DNA of 64,000 nucleotides from Phycisphaerales bacterium (GCA_020847535.1 JADLBU010000092.1:1-64000), one strand, 5' to 3'. Counted from the first letter of the stretch, positions 52,554 to 63,081 are shown. Notes: generated from the letters alone by a model not told the origin. Numbers and translations: made by a program.

Positions 52554-54077
52554 ATGCAGCGGATGCTGGTCCCGACCGAATATCCACGAGTTTCAGGCCT
52601 TGATACCGGCCTGCTATCGGCGATCGTCGCGGGGGAGGCTCGTCTTACTCCCGACCAGGCGCTGGAGCTGTTCCACTCGATGCCCCTGCCGGAGCTGGGC
52701 CGCTGGGCCGATGCCCGATGCCGCCAGATCCACGGGGACAATTTCCGCACGTACGTCATCGATCGCAACATCAACTACACCAACGTCTGCACCGCCCGCT
52801 GCACGTTCTGCGCGTTCCGGCGCGATGCCACGGACCACGATGCCTACACGCTGCCGCGCGAGATCATCCACCAGAAGATCGCCCAACTCTCGGCGATCGG
52901 CGGCACGCAGATCCTGATGCAGGGCGGCATGAATCCCGACCTGCCGTTGGATTACTACCTCGAACTGCTCGCCTCCATCAAAGAGACCTTCCCGCACATC
53001 CACATCCACGCCTTCAGCCCGCCCGAGCTCATCGAGTTCGTCCATTTCTTCAACCCGCCAGGGGCGGACCTGCTTGCCAAGTGCCGCTGGGTGCTCCACA
53101 AACTCCAAGCCGCGGGGCTGGATTCGCTCCCCGGCGGCGGCGGAGAGATCTTCGCGAACCCGGTTCGACGCAAGATCGGCCTGGGCAAGTGCGATGCCGA
53201 ATCGTGGCTGACGGTGATGTTCGCCGCCCACTCGCTGGGAATGTTCACGAGCGCCACGATGATGTTCGGCCACATCGAGGGGTACGCGGACCGGATTCAT
53301 CACATGATGCTGGTGCGGGAGTGGCAGGATCGGGCGTTGAGGGAAGGAGCAGTCACGGAGTCACGAAGTGACGAAGTGACGAAGTGGGAAGACACTTCGC
53401 CTTCTGCTTCTTCGCACTCCGTCACGTCGTCACTGCGTCACTCCGTCACTTCCCCCCCCACATTCGGCCACTACAAGGCTTTCATCTCCTGGCCCTTCCA
53501 GCGAGAGAACACACCGCTGGGTCGTGTCAAGGATTGGGGATCGGATCCGGCGGAGCTGTCGCAGGAGTTTCCGGGGGATCGCATCGCCCGCGCGTACGAG
53601 TGGGGCCGCAACGCCGAGCTTGACTACAAGACGATCACGCCGGATTTCGGGCGGAAGGTGCGGATGTCGGGGTCGAGCGATTACCTGCGGACGCAGGCGA
53701 TCTCGCGGCTGATGCTCGACAACATCTTCTCGATCGGCTCCTCGTGGGTGACGATGGGCCCGCACATCGGCCAGGTCGGCCTCTCGTACGGCGGCAACGA
53801 CATGGGCTCGGTGATGATGGAGGAGAACGTGGTGTCATCGGCGGGCACGACGTACTGCCTCGATGAGGCGGTCCTGTGCCGGCTGATCCGGGATGCGGGG
53901 TTTGTGCCGGCGCAGCGCGACAACGTGTACGACCTCCTGAAGATCAAGGATGGTGCGGATTCGCCGGACTTGGCCGTCAAGGATTGGTCCACGCACCGGG
54001 CGCGGAAGCTGCACAAGCAGGCCGGGAAAGCGCCGACGGCGCGAGCCTCGCTCACGATCACGGCGGGGCGGGCCTAG
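52554..54077 (+). CDS. mqnC: dehypoxanthine futalosine cyclase with repeat-derived insertion
   Basis: MqnC is the radical SAM enzyme that cyclises dehypoxanthine futalosine in the futalosine route to menaquinone. The [4Fe-4S] motif CTARCTFC lies at residues 79-86. YVIDRNINYTNVC, GGTQILMQGGMNPDLPLDYY, HAFSPPELIEF, LPGGGGEIF and FGHIEGYADRI are family signatures. The 507-residue length is well above the usual 360-400. Part of the excess is an in-frame palindromic repeat (residues about 266-300) between REWQDRAL and FGHYKAFISWPFQ, where homologues have a short loop; the C-terminal part is also extended. ATG 52554 or 52563 may be the start. No other mqn gene is in the window. Confidence 0.92.
   Translation: MQRMLVPTEYPRVSGLDTGLLSAIVAGEARLTPDQALELFHSMPLPELGRWADARCRQIHGDNFRTYVIDRNINYTNVCTARCTFCAFRRDATDHDAYTLPREIIHQKIAQLSAIGGTQILMQGGMNPDLPLDYYLELLASIKETFPHIHIHAFSPPELIEFVHFFNPPGADLLAKCRWVLHKLQAAGLDSLPGGGGEIFANPVRRKIGLGKCDAESWLTVMFAAHSLGMFTSATMMFGHIEGYADRIHHMMLVREWQDRALREGAVTESRSDEVTKWEDTSPSASSHSVTSSLRHSVTSPPTFGHYKAFISWPFQRENTPLGRVKDWGSDPAELSQEFPGDRIARAYEWGRNAELDYKTITPDFGRKVRMSGSSDYLRTQAISRLMLDNIFSIGSSWVTMGPHIGQVGLSYGGNDMGSVMMEENVVSSAGTTYCLDEAVLCRLIRDAGFVPAQRDNVYDLLKIKDGADSPDLAVKDWSTHRARKLHKQAGKAPTARASLTITAGRA
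53351..53452. repeat. GTCACGAAGTGAC-type palindromic repeat inside mqnC
   Basis: The left arm (53351-53388) has overlapping copies of GTCACGAAGTGAC; the right arm (about 53414-53452) has CGTCACTGCGTCACTCCGTC, its approximate reverse complement. The arms enclose a Ser-coding loop, and the whole is read in frame inside mqnC. Confidence 0.85.
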
Positions 54078-54203
54078 TTGCATCATCCGACGTTCACTCA
54101 TTCTGTGGAATGAGCAAACCGGGCATATGATGGCGCCGGTGCGGTGATCCACTTTGCGAGCCCGGCTCGCGGAAGCAGGACCGTTCGCCAAAGGAGATAG
54201 AAC

Positions 54204-54746
54204 ATGAGCAAATCATTCCTCGGATTCGCACTGCTTGCCAGCGTCGGGTTTGTGACCGGGTGCTCCACCGCACCCAAGAGCGAGGCCGATCGCGATGCCC
54301 TGGTCGCCACCGGCAACGCCTCGGTTCAGAGCTTCCGTGCCAAGGATTCATCGCTGGGTGAACTGCTCAGCAAGTCGGCGGGCTGGGCGGTCTTCCCCGA
54401 AGTGGGCAAGGCGGGGTTCATCGTGGGCGGCTCGTACGGTCGCGGCACGGTCTACCAGAACGGCAGCCACATCGGGTACGCGGACATCACATCCGGATCC
54501 GTCGGACTCCAGGCCGGCGCCCAGTCGTTCTCCGAGCTGCTCATCTTCATGCGCCAGTCGGATCTCGACAAGTTCAAGTCCGGCCAGTTCTCGCTCGAGG
54601 CCAACGCCTCGGCGATCGCGATCACCGCCGGGGCGGCGGCCAAGACCGATGTCGGCAAGGGCGTCATCGTCTTCGTCGATCCCAAGGGCGGGCTGATGGC
54701 GGATGCCTCGGTCGGTGGCCAGGGGTTCAGCTACAAGCCCAAGTAG
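54204..54746 (+). CDS. SYLF/Ysc84-type lipoprotein
   Basis: The 180-residue protein has a lipoprotein signal (lipidated Cys20, GFVTGC). The mature part is a SYLF (Ysc84) lipid-binding domain: SLGELLSKSAGWAVFPEVGK, AGFIVGGSYGRGTVYQNG, GSVGLQAGAQSFSELLIFM and the last strands GVIVFVDPKGGLMADASVGG. In eukaryotes SYLF proteins bind phosphoinositides; the bacterial lipoproteins have no defined role. ATG 54204 has an ideal AAGGAGAT ribosome binding site, suggesting strong expression. A terminator follows. Confidence 0.88.
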   Translation: MSKSFLGFALLASVGFVTGCSTAPKSEADRDALVATGNASVQSFRAKDSSLGELLSKSAGWAVFPEVGKAGFIVGGSYGRGTVYQNGSHIGYADITSGSVGLQAGAQSFSELLIFMRQSDLDKFKSGQFSLEANASAIAITAGAAAKTDVGKGVIVFVDPKGGLMADASVGGQGFSYKPK

Positions 54747-54790
54747 GCTGACTGCGTTTCACGGCCACTTTCAGCGGTCTCGTACTCCCA

Positions 54791-54823
54791 CGCCCAGGTG
54801 CGCGGAATGCTCTGGGCGTTTTT
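54791..54823 (+). terminator. Rho-independent terminator after the SYLF gene
   Basis: CGCCCAG (54791-54797) pairs with CTGGGCG (54812-54818) over a 14-base loop, then TTTTT (54819-54823). It is 44 bases beyond the stop codon. Confidence 0.82.
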
Positions 54824-54882
54824 CATGCGCTGGCGTTCCGCAAATGGGTTGTCAGGTTCGATCGACTCGAGGCGACAGGACA

Positions 54883-55347
54883 TCAAGCGTTCGCCGCCGC
54901 CAGGATGCCGCGCTTGATCTCCACCACCTGCATCACCTCATCCACCTGCGTCTTGCCGGGGCACTCCCAGCAGGGCCAGTAGATACCGGCGACCGAGGGT
55001 GTGGCGCGCAGGCCATCGCGGATCGCCCTCGGCAGCTTGGAGAGCGTCATCCGGGAGAGCACACCCGCCGGGAGCGGAATCGCGATCGCCGGCTTGTTGG
55101 GTTGCATGACCAGGACCGCCCAGGCGCGATCGGGGTCGAGCGGAAGGCGATACTCGAGGCTCCATCGCCAGGGGAGTCCGAGCCAGGCGATCGATTCCTT
55201 GATGTCGGGGATGGCGAGCAGCTTGCCGCGGGCGGCATCGACGACCCCGGCGATCTGCTTGTTGCTCAGCTCGCGGAGGTGGTCGAATGTCGGTGTTCTG
55301 AAGCGGTCTTCCCAGACCGTTCGAGATCGTGATCCCGCCGTGGACAT
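54883..55347 (-). CDS. hypothetical protein
   Basis: I do not recognise this 154-residue protein. It has no signal peptide or membrane segment. Segments that look structured are TFDHLRELSNKQIAGVVDAA, WSLEYRLPLDPDRAWAVLVM and IAIPLPAGVLSRMTLSKLPR; a WPCWECPGK element near the C-terminus holds two Cys that could bind a metal. Small cytoplasmic alpha-beta proteins of this kind (compare DUF1801/DUF3788 types) are frequent, but similarity is not clear enough to name one. ATG 55347 is the first good start before the structured part. It is divergent from the response regulator gene. Confidence 0.5.
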   Translation of the reverse strand: MSTAGSRSRTVWEDRFRTPTFDHLRELSNKQIAGVVDAARGKLLAIPDIKESIAWLGLPWRWSLEYRLPLDPDRAWAVLVMQPNKPAIAIPLPAGVLSRMTLSKLPRAIRDGLRATPSVAGIYWPCWECPGKTQVDEVMQVVEIKRGILAAANA

Positions 55348-55646
55348 CCTGGCTGTGCTCCCCAGGTCGCCGGCTGAACGCACCCCGGCCGACCTCCCCA
55401 AATGCCGCAAACGAATGCCGCAAATGACCCTTGAAAACCCGCCCGGAAGGACCTCCGGGATCCGCGATCGGTGATAGTACGCCCCAACGAAAACGCGACG
55501 AAAACGCGACAAAAAGTGCCCCGAAACCGACCCGGAGGCGCCTCGAAGGAGGCTCCTACGTGGCGGCAAGCCCCAAAGTTTCATCTGTATCGGCGATCCG
55601 CCGGGCATCCGCCGCTAGGATTCCGCGGTTCCGGCTTTCCAATCCC

Positions 55647-56165
55647 ATGACTCCCCCCAACACCCCCAATACATCCCCAAGCCCGGCTTCGGCTCCCGCC
55701 GCATCGGCGAAGCAGAGCGATGCCGACCTGGCCGATGCGACCATCCTGCTCGTGGATGACAACGAGCAGAACCTGGAGCTGTTGCAGGCCTATCTGGAAG
55801 AGCTCCCCTGCAAGCTGGTGCTTGCCCGGGATGGGGATGAGGCCCTCAAGGCCGTCGAGCAGACGCACCCGGACTTGGTCCTCCTGGACATCATGATGCC
55901 GCGGATGAGCGGGTTCCAGGTGTGCTCCCGGCTGAAGGCATCCCCGGCGACCCGGGATATCCCGGTGGTGATGGTGACGGCCCTGAACGAGGTCAGCGAT
56001 GTCGAGCGCGCGGTGGATTGCGGTGCGGATGATTTCCTGACCAAGCCGGTGCATCGCGTGGAGCTGCTGACGCGTACGCGATCGTTCATCCGGTTGCGGC
56101 ACCTGCGGACGCAGTTGAATTCGACCCTGGCGGAGTTGAGATCGCTGAAGGAACACCGGCAGTAA
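55647..56165 (+). CDS. single-domain response regulator
   Basis: The 172-residue protein is a CheY-like receiver domain with an N-terminal Pro/Ser-rich tail of 30 residues. The receiver has the acidic pair D37-D38 in ILLVDDNEQN, the phosphorylated D81 in DLVLLDIMMPRMSG, Thr in VVMVTALNE and the invariant K133 in FLTKPVHR. It ends in a helix (TRSFIRLRHLRTQLNSTLAE) as in the PleD/diguanylate-type receivers, but no output domain follows. No sensor kinase is adjacent. ATG 55647 is the first Met that leaves the first strand intact. A hairpin (55536-55557) and a tandem repeat lie upstream. Confidence 0.85.
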   Translation: MTPPNTPNTSPSPASAPAASAKQSDADLADATILLVDDNEQNLELLQAYLEELPCKLVLARDGDEALKAVEQTHPDLVLLDIMMPRMSGFQVCSRLKASPATRDIPVVMVTALNEVSDVERAVDCGADDFLTKPVHRVELLTRTRSFIRLRHLRTQLNSTLAELRSLKEHRQ

Positions 56166-56189
56166 TTCCGGATTGCCGAGGCTGCCCGT

Positions 56190-56888
56190 TCAAGCGGTCT
56201 TCGCAAACACCATCAACTCATGCCCATACCACCATCGCGTGTGGTAGCTCTCATGCACGAGCGACATCCCCGCGGCCGCCATCCACGCCTTCACATCCGA
56301 TGGATCCACATAGTGGATCCACTGACGGGCGAGCGCCAGGTCATGCAGGCGATTCATCATCGGCCGCACCACACCGCGGCGGGTCATGTCCTTGTAGATG
56401 AACACACCACCCGGCTCGACACGGCTCGCCGCCTGCTCCAGCACCGCCCGCTGATGGGCCGGCGGGATGTGGTGCGCTACATCGATCATCGCCACTACAT
56501 CAAACTCTCCCACGGGCCAGGCCTCCTCGACACCCAGCCGCACGAACTCTGGCACGCAACCTGCCTGACCAGCGCTTGCACCCATCCGTGCCACGTTCGC
56601 CTGTGCCATCGCGATCGCATCACGGGATGAATCAAACCCGATGAACCGCGCTGGGGAGCGTGTGGAGCACACCAGCGCTCCGAACAACCCGCCCCCGCAG
56701 CCGATGTCCAGCACCCGTGCCCCCGCGGGAACCGGCGGCAGAAGCACCTCGAATGGGCAGATGTACGGTCGCCAGTGCTGGAGGGTGCGGACCAGCACGG
56801 GTCCCCCGCGGAATACCGCGCGGGCGATCCCGGCGAGCCCGCTCGCCGTCAACGAATCACTCGTTTGGTCGTGTTGCCCAGTCTCCAA
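56190..56888 (-). CDS. class I SAM-dependent methyltransferase
   Basis: The 232-residue protein has the seven-strand Rossmann methyltransferase fold. Motif I is ARVLDIGCGGGLFGALVCST, the acidic residue after strand 2 is in GFDSSRDAIAMAQAN, and VVAMIDVAHHIPPAHQRAVL and VEPGGVFIYKDMTRRG follow in order. The start is TTG 56888. The substrate cannot be deduced; helices near the C-terminus (MNRLHDLALARQWIHYVDPS) may close the active site. It is convergent with the response regulator gene and divergent from asnS, 111 bases away. Confidence 0.8.
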   Translation of the reverse strand: METGQHDQTSDSLTASGLAGIARAVFRGGPVLVRTLQHWRPYICPFEVLLPPVPAGARVLDIGCGGGLFGALVCSTRSPARFIGFDSSRDAIAMAQANVARMGASAGQAGCVPEFVRLGVEEAWPVGEFDVVAMIDVAHHIPPAHQRAVLEQAASRVEPGGVFIYKDMTRRGVVRPMMNRLHDLALARQWIHYVDPSDVKAWMAAAGMSLVHESYHTRWWYGHELMVFAKTA

Positions 56889-56999
56889 GCACCAACTCTA
56901 TCGGACACTCCTCAGGTTCCCATTTGCCCTTTGAACTTTGCAGCTTGAACTCTGCCGCCGGCCATTTCCTACCATCCCGCCCTAACCCCGGAGCTTCCC

Positions 57000-58571
<1,572 letters not shown>

Positions 58572-58734
58572 AGGCCACTGCGCACAAGCTCTGGCACACC
58601 GCAAGGGGCGCTCGTGTTCTCTCGCATTAGGTGTGTGTGATCCGCCTCCGTCTCCGTTCTACTCCCCAGACACCCCTTGCCCGAAACCACGCTTCGGCAC
58701 GCGCCACGAGCCAATCGCACCAGGGAGCCTTTCA

Positions 58735-59475
58735 ATGAGCGGCAACGCTGCCAGGATGCTCTGCGCACTTTCGACCCTTACCCTCGCCGGGCTTGCCCAG
58801 GCCACAGTCACCGGGCTCGCCAGCGCCAAGGGCGATTTCGTGGTCCGCGGCTATCGCGTCGGCAACAACACGCAAGACACCGCGCCCTTTGGCCTCGAGA
58901 TCGCTTTCAAGGGCTCCGATCCCGGCAGCGCCAAAGGCAAGGACGATGCCAACAACATCGGCAGCGGTTTCTCCGATGGCTCTTCCGGCGCGTATTGGCT
59001 TGCCAACGGCGGTTCCAAGGGCGGGGGCTTCACGGTCTCCAGCTACACCGAATCAACCGCTTCTCCCGCAGGCTCCGCCAAGGCCGAACTGGGCGCGTGG
59101 GGTGAGTTCACCTTCGAGAACAAGTCCGCGAGCGATATCACCGTGCTTTACGAGTTCAATTACCGCTGGGTCTCTTCAACGCTCGGCAATCTCCCGCTGC
59201 GCGAGAAGGGAAAGTCCGATCCCAAGATCGTCACGCTCAACAACGAGACATTCGGCCAGGTGACGCAGTATCCCACGGGCCAGACGATCGCCATCGAAGG
59301 GAGTCCGGACCGCGAACTGCTGGTCCGCAAGGGCGAATCATTCAAGTATCGCATCACATGCACCGCCAAGACCGAGGTCAGCGCCACGATCCCCAGCCCC
59401 GGCCCGATCGCGCTCGCAGGCACCGGCCTCGCAATGATCGCCGGCCGCCGCCGAAGCCGCCACACCTCCCCTTGA
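58735..59475 (+). CDS. secreted protein with PEP-CTERM-like tail
   Basis: The 246-residue exported protein has a signal peptide (MSGNAARMLCALSTLTLAGL, cleavage after AQA) and a C-terminal IPSPGPIALAGTGLAMIAG helix followed by RRRSRH, a PEP-CTERM-like tail that differs from those at 0-5 kb by Ser for Ala in PSPG and an extra ten residues. The body is rich in Gly, Ser and Lys and contains strands such as YWLANGGSKGGGFTVSSYTE. No enzymatic motif is visible. ATG 58735 is preceded by CAGGGAG, a good ribosome binding site. Confidence 0.72.
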   Translation: MSGNAARMLCALSTLTLAGLAQATVTGLASAKGDFVVRGYRVGNNTQDTAPFGLEIAFKGSDPGSAKGKDDANNIGSGFSDGSSGAYWLANGGSKGGGFTVSSYTESTASPAGSAKAELGAWGEFTFENKSASDITVLYEFNYRWVSSTLGNLPLREKGKSDPKIVTLNNETFGQVTQYPTGQTIAIEGSPDRELLVRKGESFKYRITCTAKTEVSATIPSPGPIALAGTGLAMIAGRRRSRHTSP

Positions 59476-59519
59476 TCGGCTCGATGCTTCGGCACTTGGC
59501 CCCGATACCCTGACTGCCG

Positions 59520-60074
59520 ATGTCAGAACGCCAACTCATGCTCTCCGGCGAGCTGTACCGCCCCGCCGATCCCGAACTCATCGCGCTCCGCCGCACCGCA
59601 CGGCGGCTGTGCCGGCTCTTCAACACCTCCACCGAGGAAGAGCCCGATCGCCGCGCTGCCCTGATACGGGAGCTCTTCGGCGCGATCGGCCCCAAGTTCG
59701 AGATCGAGCCAGATTTCCGGTGCGACTACGGCGTCAACATCCACGCCGGGAACAACTTCTTCATGAACTTCGGCTGCGTCATACTTGACTGCGGAAAGGT
59801 GACGATCGGGGACAACGTGATGTTCGCGCCGGGCGTGCATCTGTACGCGGCGACCCATCCGGTTGATCCTGACCTTCGCAACAGCGGGCAGGAGTACGGG
59901 CGCCCGATCACGATCGGGAACAACGTGTGGATCGGCGGCCACGCGACCATCATGCCGGGGGTTGCCATCGGGGATGCGGCGATCATCGGGGCGGGGGCGG
60001 TGGTGACGAGGGATGTGCCTGCGCGCACGATTGTCGCCGGAAACCCGGCTCGCCCGATCCGCACGGTTCCGTGA
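59520..60074 (+). CDS. maa: maltose/galactoside O-acetyltransferase-like protein
   Basis: The 184-residue protein acetylates the 6-hydroxyl of a sugar with acetyl-CoA, by family. The N-terminal Mac domain is visible in [20 protein letters not shown] and [18 protein letters not shown]. The left-handed parallel beta-helix follows with hexapeptide turns: [40 protein letters not shown] (catalytic His), [20 protein letters not shown] and [20 protein letters not shown]. The order is typical of Maa and LacA. The stop codon abuts directly that of the following convergent gene (60074/60075). Confidence 0.9.
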   Translation: MSERQLMLSGELYRPADPELIALRRTARRLCRLFNTSTEEEPDRRAALIRELFGAIGPKFEIEPDFRCDYGVNIHAGNNFFMNFGCVILDCGKVTIGDNVMFAPGVHLYAATHPVDPDLRNSGQEYGRPITIGNNVWIGGHATIMPGVAIGDAAIIGAGAVVTRDVPARTIVAGNPARPIRTVP

Positions 60075-61619
60075 CTATCGCCGCCGGATGCGGTAGATGT
60101 TGAGCAGGCGGAAATGGCGCTGGTCTAACACATCGAATCCTTGCAGGGCATGATCGCGCTCTTCAATACCGATCGCGTTCCATCGCGAATGGATCAACAG
60201 GAACATCTCGCCGCCGCCCGCGCGCTCGGCGGCGAGCGACAGGCCCTGCTCGAACGGCCGCTCCGGTCCCAGCTCGATTCGCGTGGCGTGCGGTGAGTAG
60301 TACGCGATCGGCAGGAGCGGTGTGCGCGAGATGACCGTGTAGCGGTCCGACGAGGCGCCCGATTCCATCCACGCCGCGGCGCCTCTCCAGTCCGGGTTGG
60401 GGTGCATGACCGTGTCATCCTCCGCACACCACGTGCGCATGGAGATCGAGGAGAACGCGGTCAGGCCGAGCACCAGGGCTCCCGCAAGCCATCGCCTCCA
60501 ACCCGCGGGAAACCGTGCGACCCCCGCCGCAAAGACGATCGCCAGCCACGGGAGCATCACCGTCAGGTTGCGCGGCTGGTACATGCGTACCTCCATGCCC
60601 GACAGATCGCGCAGGACATCGGCCAGCAGCATGAGCACCATCGGGCCGATGAAGCAGATCAGGGCCAGCCGCGCCCGCGCGGTGAAGGCGAGCGTGAAGA
60701 GTCCCAGCAGCATGGGTATCAGCAGCACCGCCGCCGGCACGATTGCCCTGGTCACCCAGCTTTCGCGCAGAAAGGGCAGCGCGTTGCCGGTCTCAAACCA
60801 CGTCAAGAGCCGCACCGGCTCGAACCACTTGAACGCCGTCAGGTAGTCCCGGTAGAGCGATTCTGCGTGCGAGAGCTTGAGGATCACCAGCGGTATGCAC
60901 AGCAGCAGCATCGTCCCGATCGCGGTGAGCGATGTGACCACTCGCCCGGCGCGCGGGCCGATGCGGCCGTGCTCCGGTGGGCTCCATTCGTTCGATGGGC
61001 TGACCAGCAGGAACACCCACGCGGGCATCAGCATCAAGACTGACTGAAAGCTGGTCCAGAAGGCAAGCGAGCAGATGAAACCGGCGAGGATCGCAGATGG
61101 GATGCGCCGGCGAGCGAGCGCCCGTTGGCTTGCCATCACGCCCAGCGTCGTCAGCAGGACGGTAAGCATGTTGTTCTTGGCTTCGGTGGAGAACCAGACA
61201 TGAACCGGGGAGAGGGTCAGGTACCACGCGGCGAGCATCCCGGTGAGCCGGCCGAGCCTTCGGGAGGTCCAGGCGTACACGGCGGCGATCAACGCCAGGC
61301 TCGCCAGCAGGGATGGGATGCGGATGCTGATCTCGCTGTCCCCCAGGACGATGATCCACACCCACATCAGGGCGTTGTAGAGCGGGCCGTGGATATCGTA
61401 GAGGAGGATGCTCTTGAGGGCAGGGCCGCCAAGCATGATGCGGGTTCGCCAGACTTCATCGAACCACAGGCTCTGGATGAGGCCCGGGAGGCGCAGGGCG
61501 AGCATGCAGACCACAAGCGAGATCCACATGCGCGCCGAACCGCGCTGTGCCTGCATGGCGAGCGCTCCCCGCGGCGCGGGTCGAGCATGTAAGGCCGGCG
61601 CTGCCGGCCCAGTGTTCAT
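60075..61619 (-). CDS. GT-C type membrane glycosyltransferase (family 39-like)
   Basis: The 514-residue integral membrane protein has about ten hydrophobic helices and the GT-C hallmark acidic residues in the first periplasmic loop: QSLWFDEVWRTRIMLGG (Asp-Glu), followed by YDIHGPLYNALMWVWIIVLG. Such proteins transfer sugars from polyprenyl-phosphate donors to lipids, glycans or proteins. The N-terminal 30 residues are Pro/Arg-rich. The C-terminal 150 residues form a soluble domain (TVISRTPLLPIAYYSPHATR). ATG 61619 is the first start of the frame. The acceptor is unknown; a glycolipid is plausible given the polyprenyl-type fold. Confidence 0.75.
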   Translation of the reverse strand: MNTGPAAPALHARPAPRGALAMQAQRGSARMWISLVVCMLALRLPGLIQSLWFDEVWRTRIMLGGPALKSILLYDIHGPLYNALMWVWIIVLGDSEISIRIPSLLASLALIAAVYAWTSRRLGRLTGMLAAWYLTLSPVHVWFSTEAKNNMLTVLLTTLGVMASQRALARRRIPSAILAGFICSLAFWTSFQSVLMLMPAWVFLLVSPSNEWSPPEHGRIGPRAGRVVTSLTAIGTMLLLCIPLVILKLSHAESLYRDYLTAFKWFEPVRLLTWFETGNALPFLRESWVTRAIVPAAVLLIPMLLGLFTLAFTARARLALICFIGPMVLMLLADVLRDLSGMEVRMYQPRNLTVMLPWLAIVFAAGVARFPAGWRRWLAGALVLGLTAFSSISMRTWCAEDDTVMHPNPDWRGAAAWMESGASSDRYTVISRTPLLPIAYYSPHATRIELGPERPFEQGLSLAAERAGGGEMFLLIHSRWNAIGIEERDHALQGFDVLDQRHFRLLNIYRIRRR

Positions 61620-61680
61620 GCGGTCATCGTACAGAGAGGATGCGGTGAGGGCCGATGGGGGGCGGCGGGGCGAGAGACTC

Positions 61681-62934
61681 TCATTCCTCGCTGGGTTCAG
61701 CGCCGTAGTCGAAGTTCATCGTGTAGCACGAAGCCCAGAACGGGTACGCGGTCTCGCAGCGGAAGCCCACGAACTGGTCGGGGTTCCAGGCGCTGGCCTC
61801 GAACAGGCGCTCGGTGAGCTGGGCCTGGCGCGGGTAGGCAGCGCTCGATGCCTTGCGGATGCCGGTTCCAAGCACCTGGAGCAGCGGCGCGCTGGGAAGT
61901 GCATCGTACCAGTTGCCCGGCCGGGTCGATCGTGCCTCGCGCGGCCACAGGAACATCTCCAGCGAGGGGACGCAGTTCTGCGCCAGAGATCGCTCGAGGT
62001 AGACATCAAAGACCGCAGCCCTGGCGGGCACGCGGATATTGAAGCGAGTCTCCTGGAGCTTGCGCAGGTACTGGGAGTTCTCATCATCGTCGGGGGCGTT
62101 GGAGGCGAGCACCACATCGACGGCTTCATCTATCCCGCGCGGCTCGACGACGGCGTGCAGTTCCCGGCCGCGCCTGCGGCTGGTGACCAGCGCCAGCGGG
62201 TCGGTGCAGAACTCCATGAGGACCCGTTCCCCGGAGAGGACGGGGATGCTTGACTTCACGGGGGCAGTGCCGCTCGCGTGGGCTTGAGCATCCTTGTCCG
62301 AGGGATCGACGCTGCGGCCCAAGACCAGCGGCATGACATCCGGTCGGGCGCGGTAGCCGATGACGCCGTGGCCGCCGAAGATCTCAACCTTGGCCGGATC
62401 CTGCGGCTTGGGACGGACCATCATCACGATGGTGCGGGCATCCATCACGCGACCCACGCACTCGGAGGCCGCCTCGAAGAGCCGGCGACGGGCATCGACC
62501 GAGTCACCGCTCTGCATCGAGGGCATGCCCGGGCTCGCCGCTTCTTCCGGCGGCTCGATCGCACGCACCAACCCGGACTGGCTGATCCCCAGTTCACGCA
62601 ACGCGGATTCGAAAAGATCCGCGGCCGAAGAGACACCCCGGATCGCATCGGCAGTCAAACCGGCATCCTGGGCGCCACGGACGATCTGGCGCAGCCCCGC
62701 GGTCCCGGGCCCCTTGGCGAGCGCCTCGATCGGATCTCTGGAGAGGCGAGCGGCGGAAATGGCTCTCTGAGCGGTTCCGCGATCAATATTGAGGAATCGA
62801 GCCAGGCCGCGCGCTGTCCTGGACTCCTCGGGGACCGATTCAAGCAGCCCGGAAAGCTCTCCGCAGAGACGACGGCCAAGCACTTTGAGGCGTGCGGAAT
62901 CCGTCTCTGAGAATGGTGTCAATATTCTTGCCAA
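61681..62934 (-). CDS. putative DNA-binding regulator of unknown family
   Basis: The 417-residue protein has a probable helix-turn-helix at about residues 38-65 (SRTARGLARFLNIDRGTAQR then AISAARL). The remaining 340 residues form a large alpha-beta domain I do not recognise, with RTIVMMVRPKPQDPAKVEIF, VIGYRARPDVMPLVLG, LMEFCTDPLALVTSRRRG and FDVYLERSLAQNCVPSLEMF as structured segments. It could be a ligand-sensing regulator. Translation starts at TTG 62934 with AAAGGTG upstream. The long AT-rich region before it carries three TACCG repeats and a palindrome, so autoregulation is likely. Confidence 0.6.
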   Translation of the reverse strand: MARILTPFSETDSARLKVLGRRLCGELSGLLESVPEESRTARGLARFLNIDRGTAQRAISAARLSRDPIEALAKGPGTAGLRQIVRGAQDAGLTADAIRGVSSAADLFESALRELGISQSGLVRAIEPPEEAASPGMPSMQSGDSVDARRRLFEAASECVGRVMDARTIVMMVRPKPQDPAKVEIFGGHGVIGYRARPDVMPLVLGRSVDPSDKDAQAHASGTAPVKSSIPVLSGERVLMEFCTDPLALVTSRRRGRELHAVVEPRGIDEAVDVVLASNAPDDDENSQYLRKLQETRFNIRVPARAAVFDVYLERSLAQNCVPSLEMFLWPREARSTRPGNWYDALPSAPLLQVLGTGIRKASSAAYPRQAQLTERLFEASAWNPDQFVGFRCETAYPFWASCYTMNFDYGAEPSEE

Positions 62935-62946
62935 TCAAACACCTTT

Positions 62947-63021
62947 CATATACCGTACATTCCAGTGCATATGTGGTGACAGACGCAGTATACCGCAAGT
63001 TTTGGTCATATCTACCGCAAA
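62947..63021. promoter_or_regulatory. three direct repeats with TACCG core
   Basis: CATATACCGTACA (62947-62959), CAGTATACCGCAA (62986-62998) and CATATCTACCGCAAA (63007-63021) share ATA, TACCG and CA. The TACCG cores start at 62951, 62991 and 63013, that is 40 and 22 bases apart, close to four and two helical turns. They look like operator sites on one DNA face. Confidence 0.6.
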
Positions 63022-63054
63022 TGTGCGTGCAGAACTCTCAGAAGGTTGCTATGC

Positions 63055-63081
63055 TGTCACTCAGTGACATATAAATGTCAC
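63055..63081. promoter_or_regulatory. TGTCACT palindrome plus half-site
   Basis: TGTCACT-C-AGTGACA (63055-63069) is a perfect palindrome with 7-base arms. A further TGTCAC half-site follows at 63076-63081, and another one at about 63099-63105. It is a candidate operator for a dimeric regulator. Confidence 0.55.

Noticed and set aside
53351-53452. Short repeats in mqnC as a possible CRISPR array
   Set aside because: There are no equal-length unique spacers, the units form one inverted repeat, and no cas gene is present.
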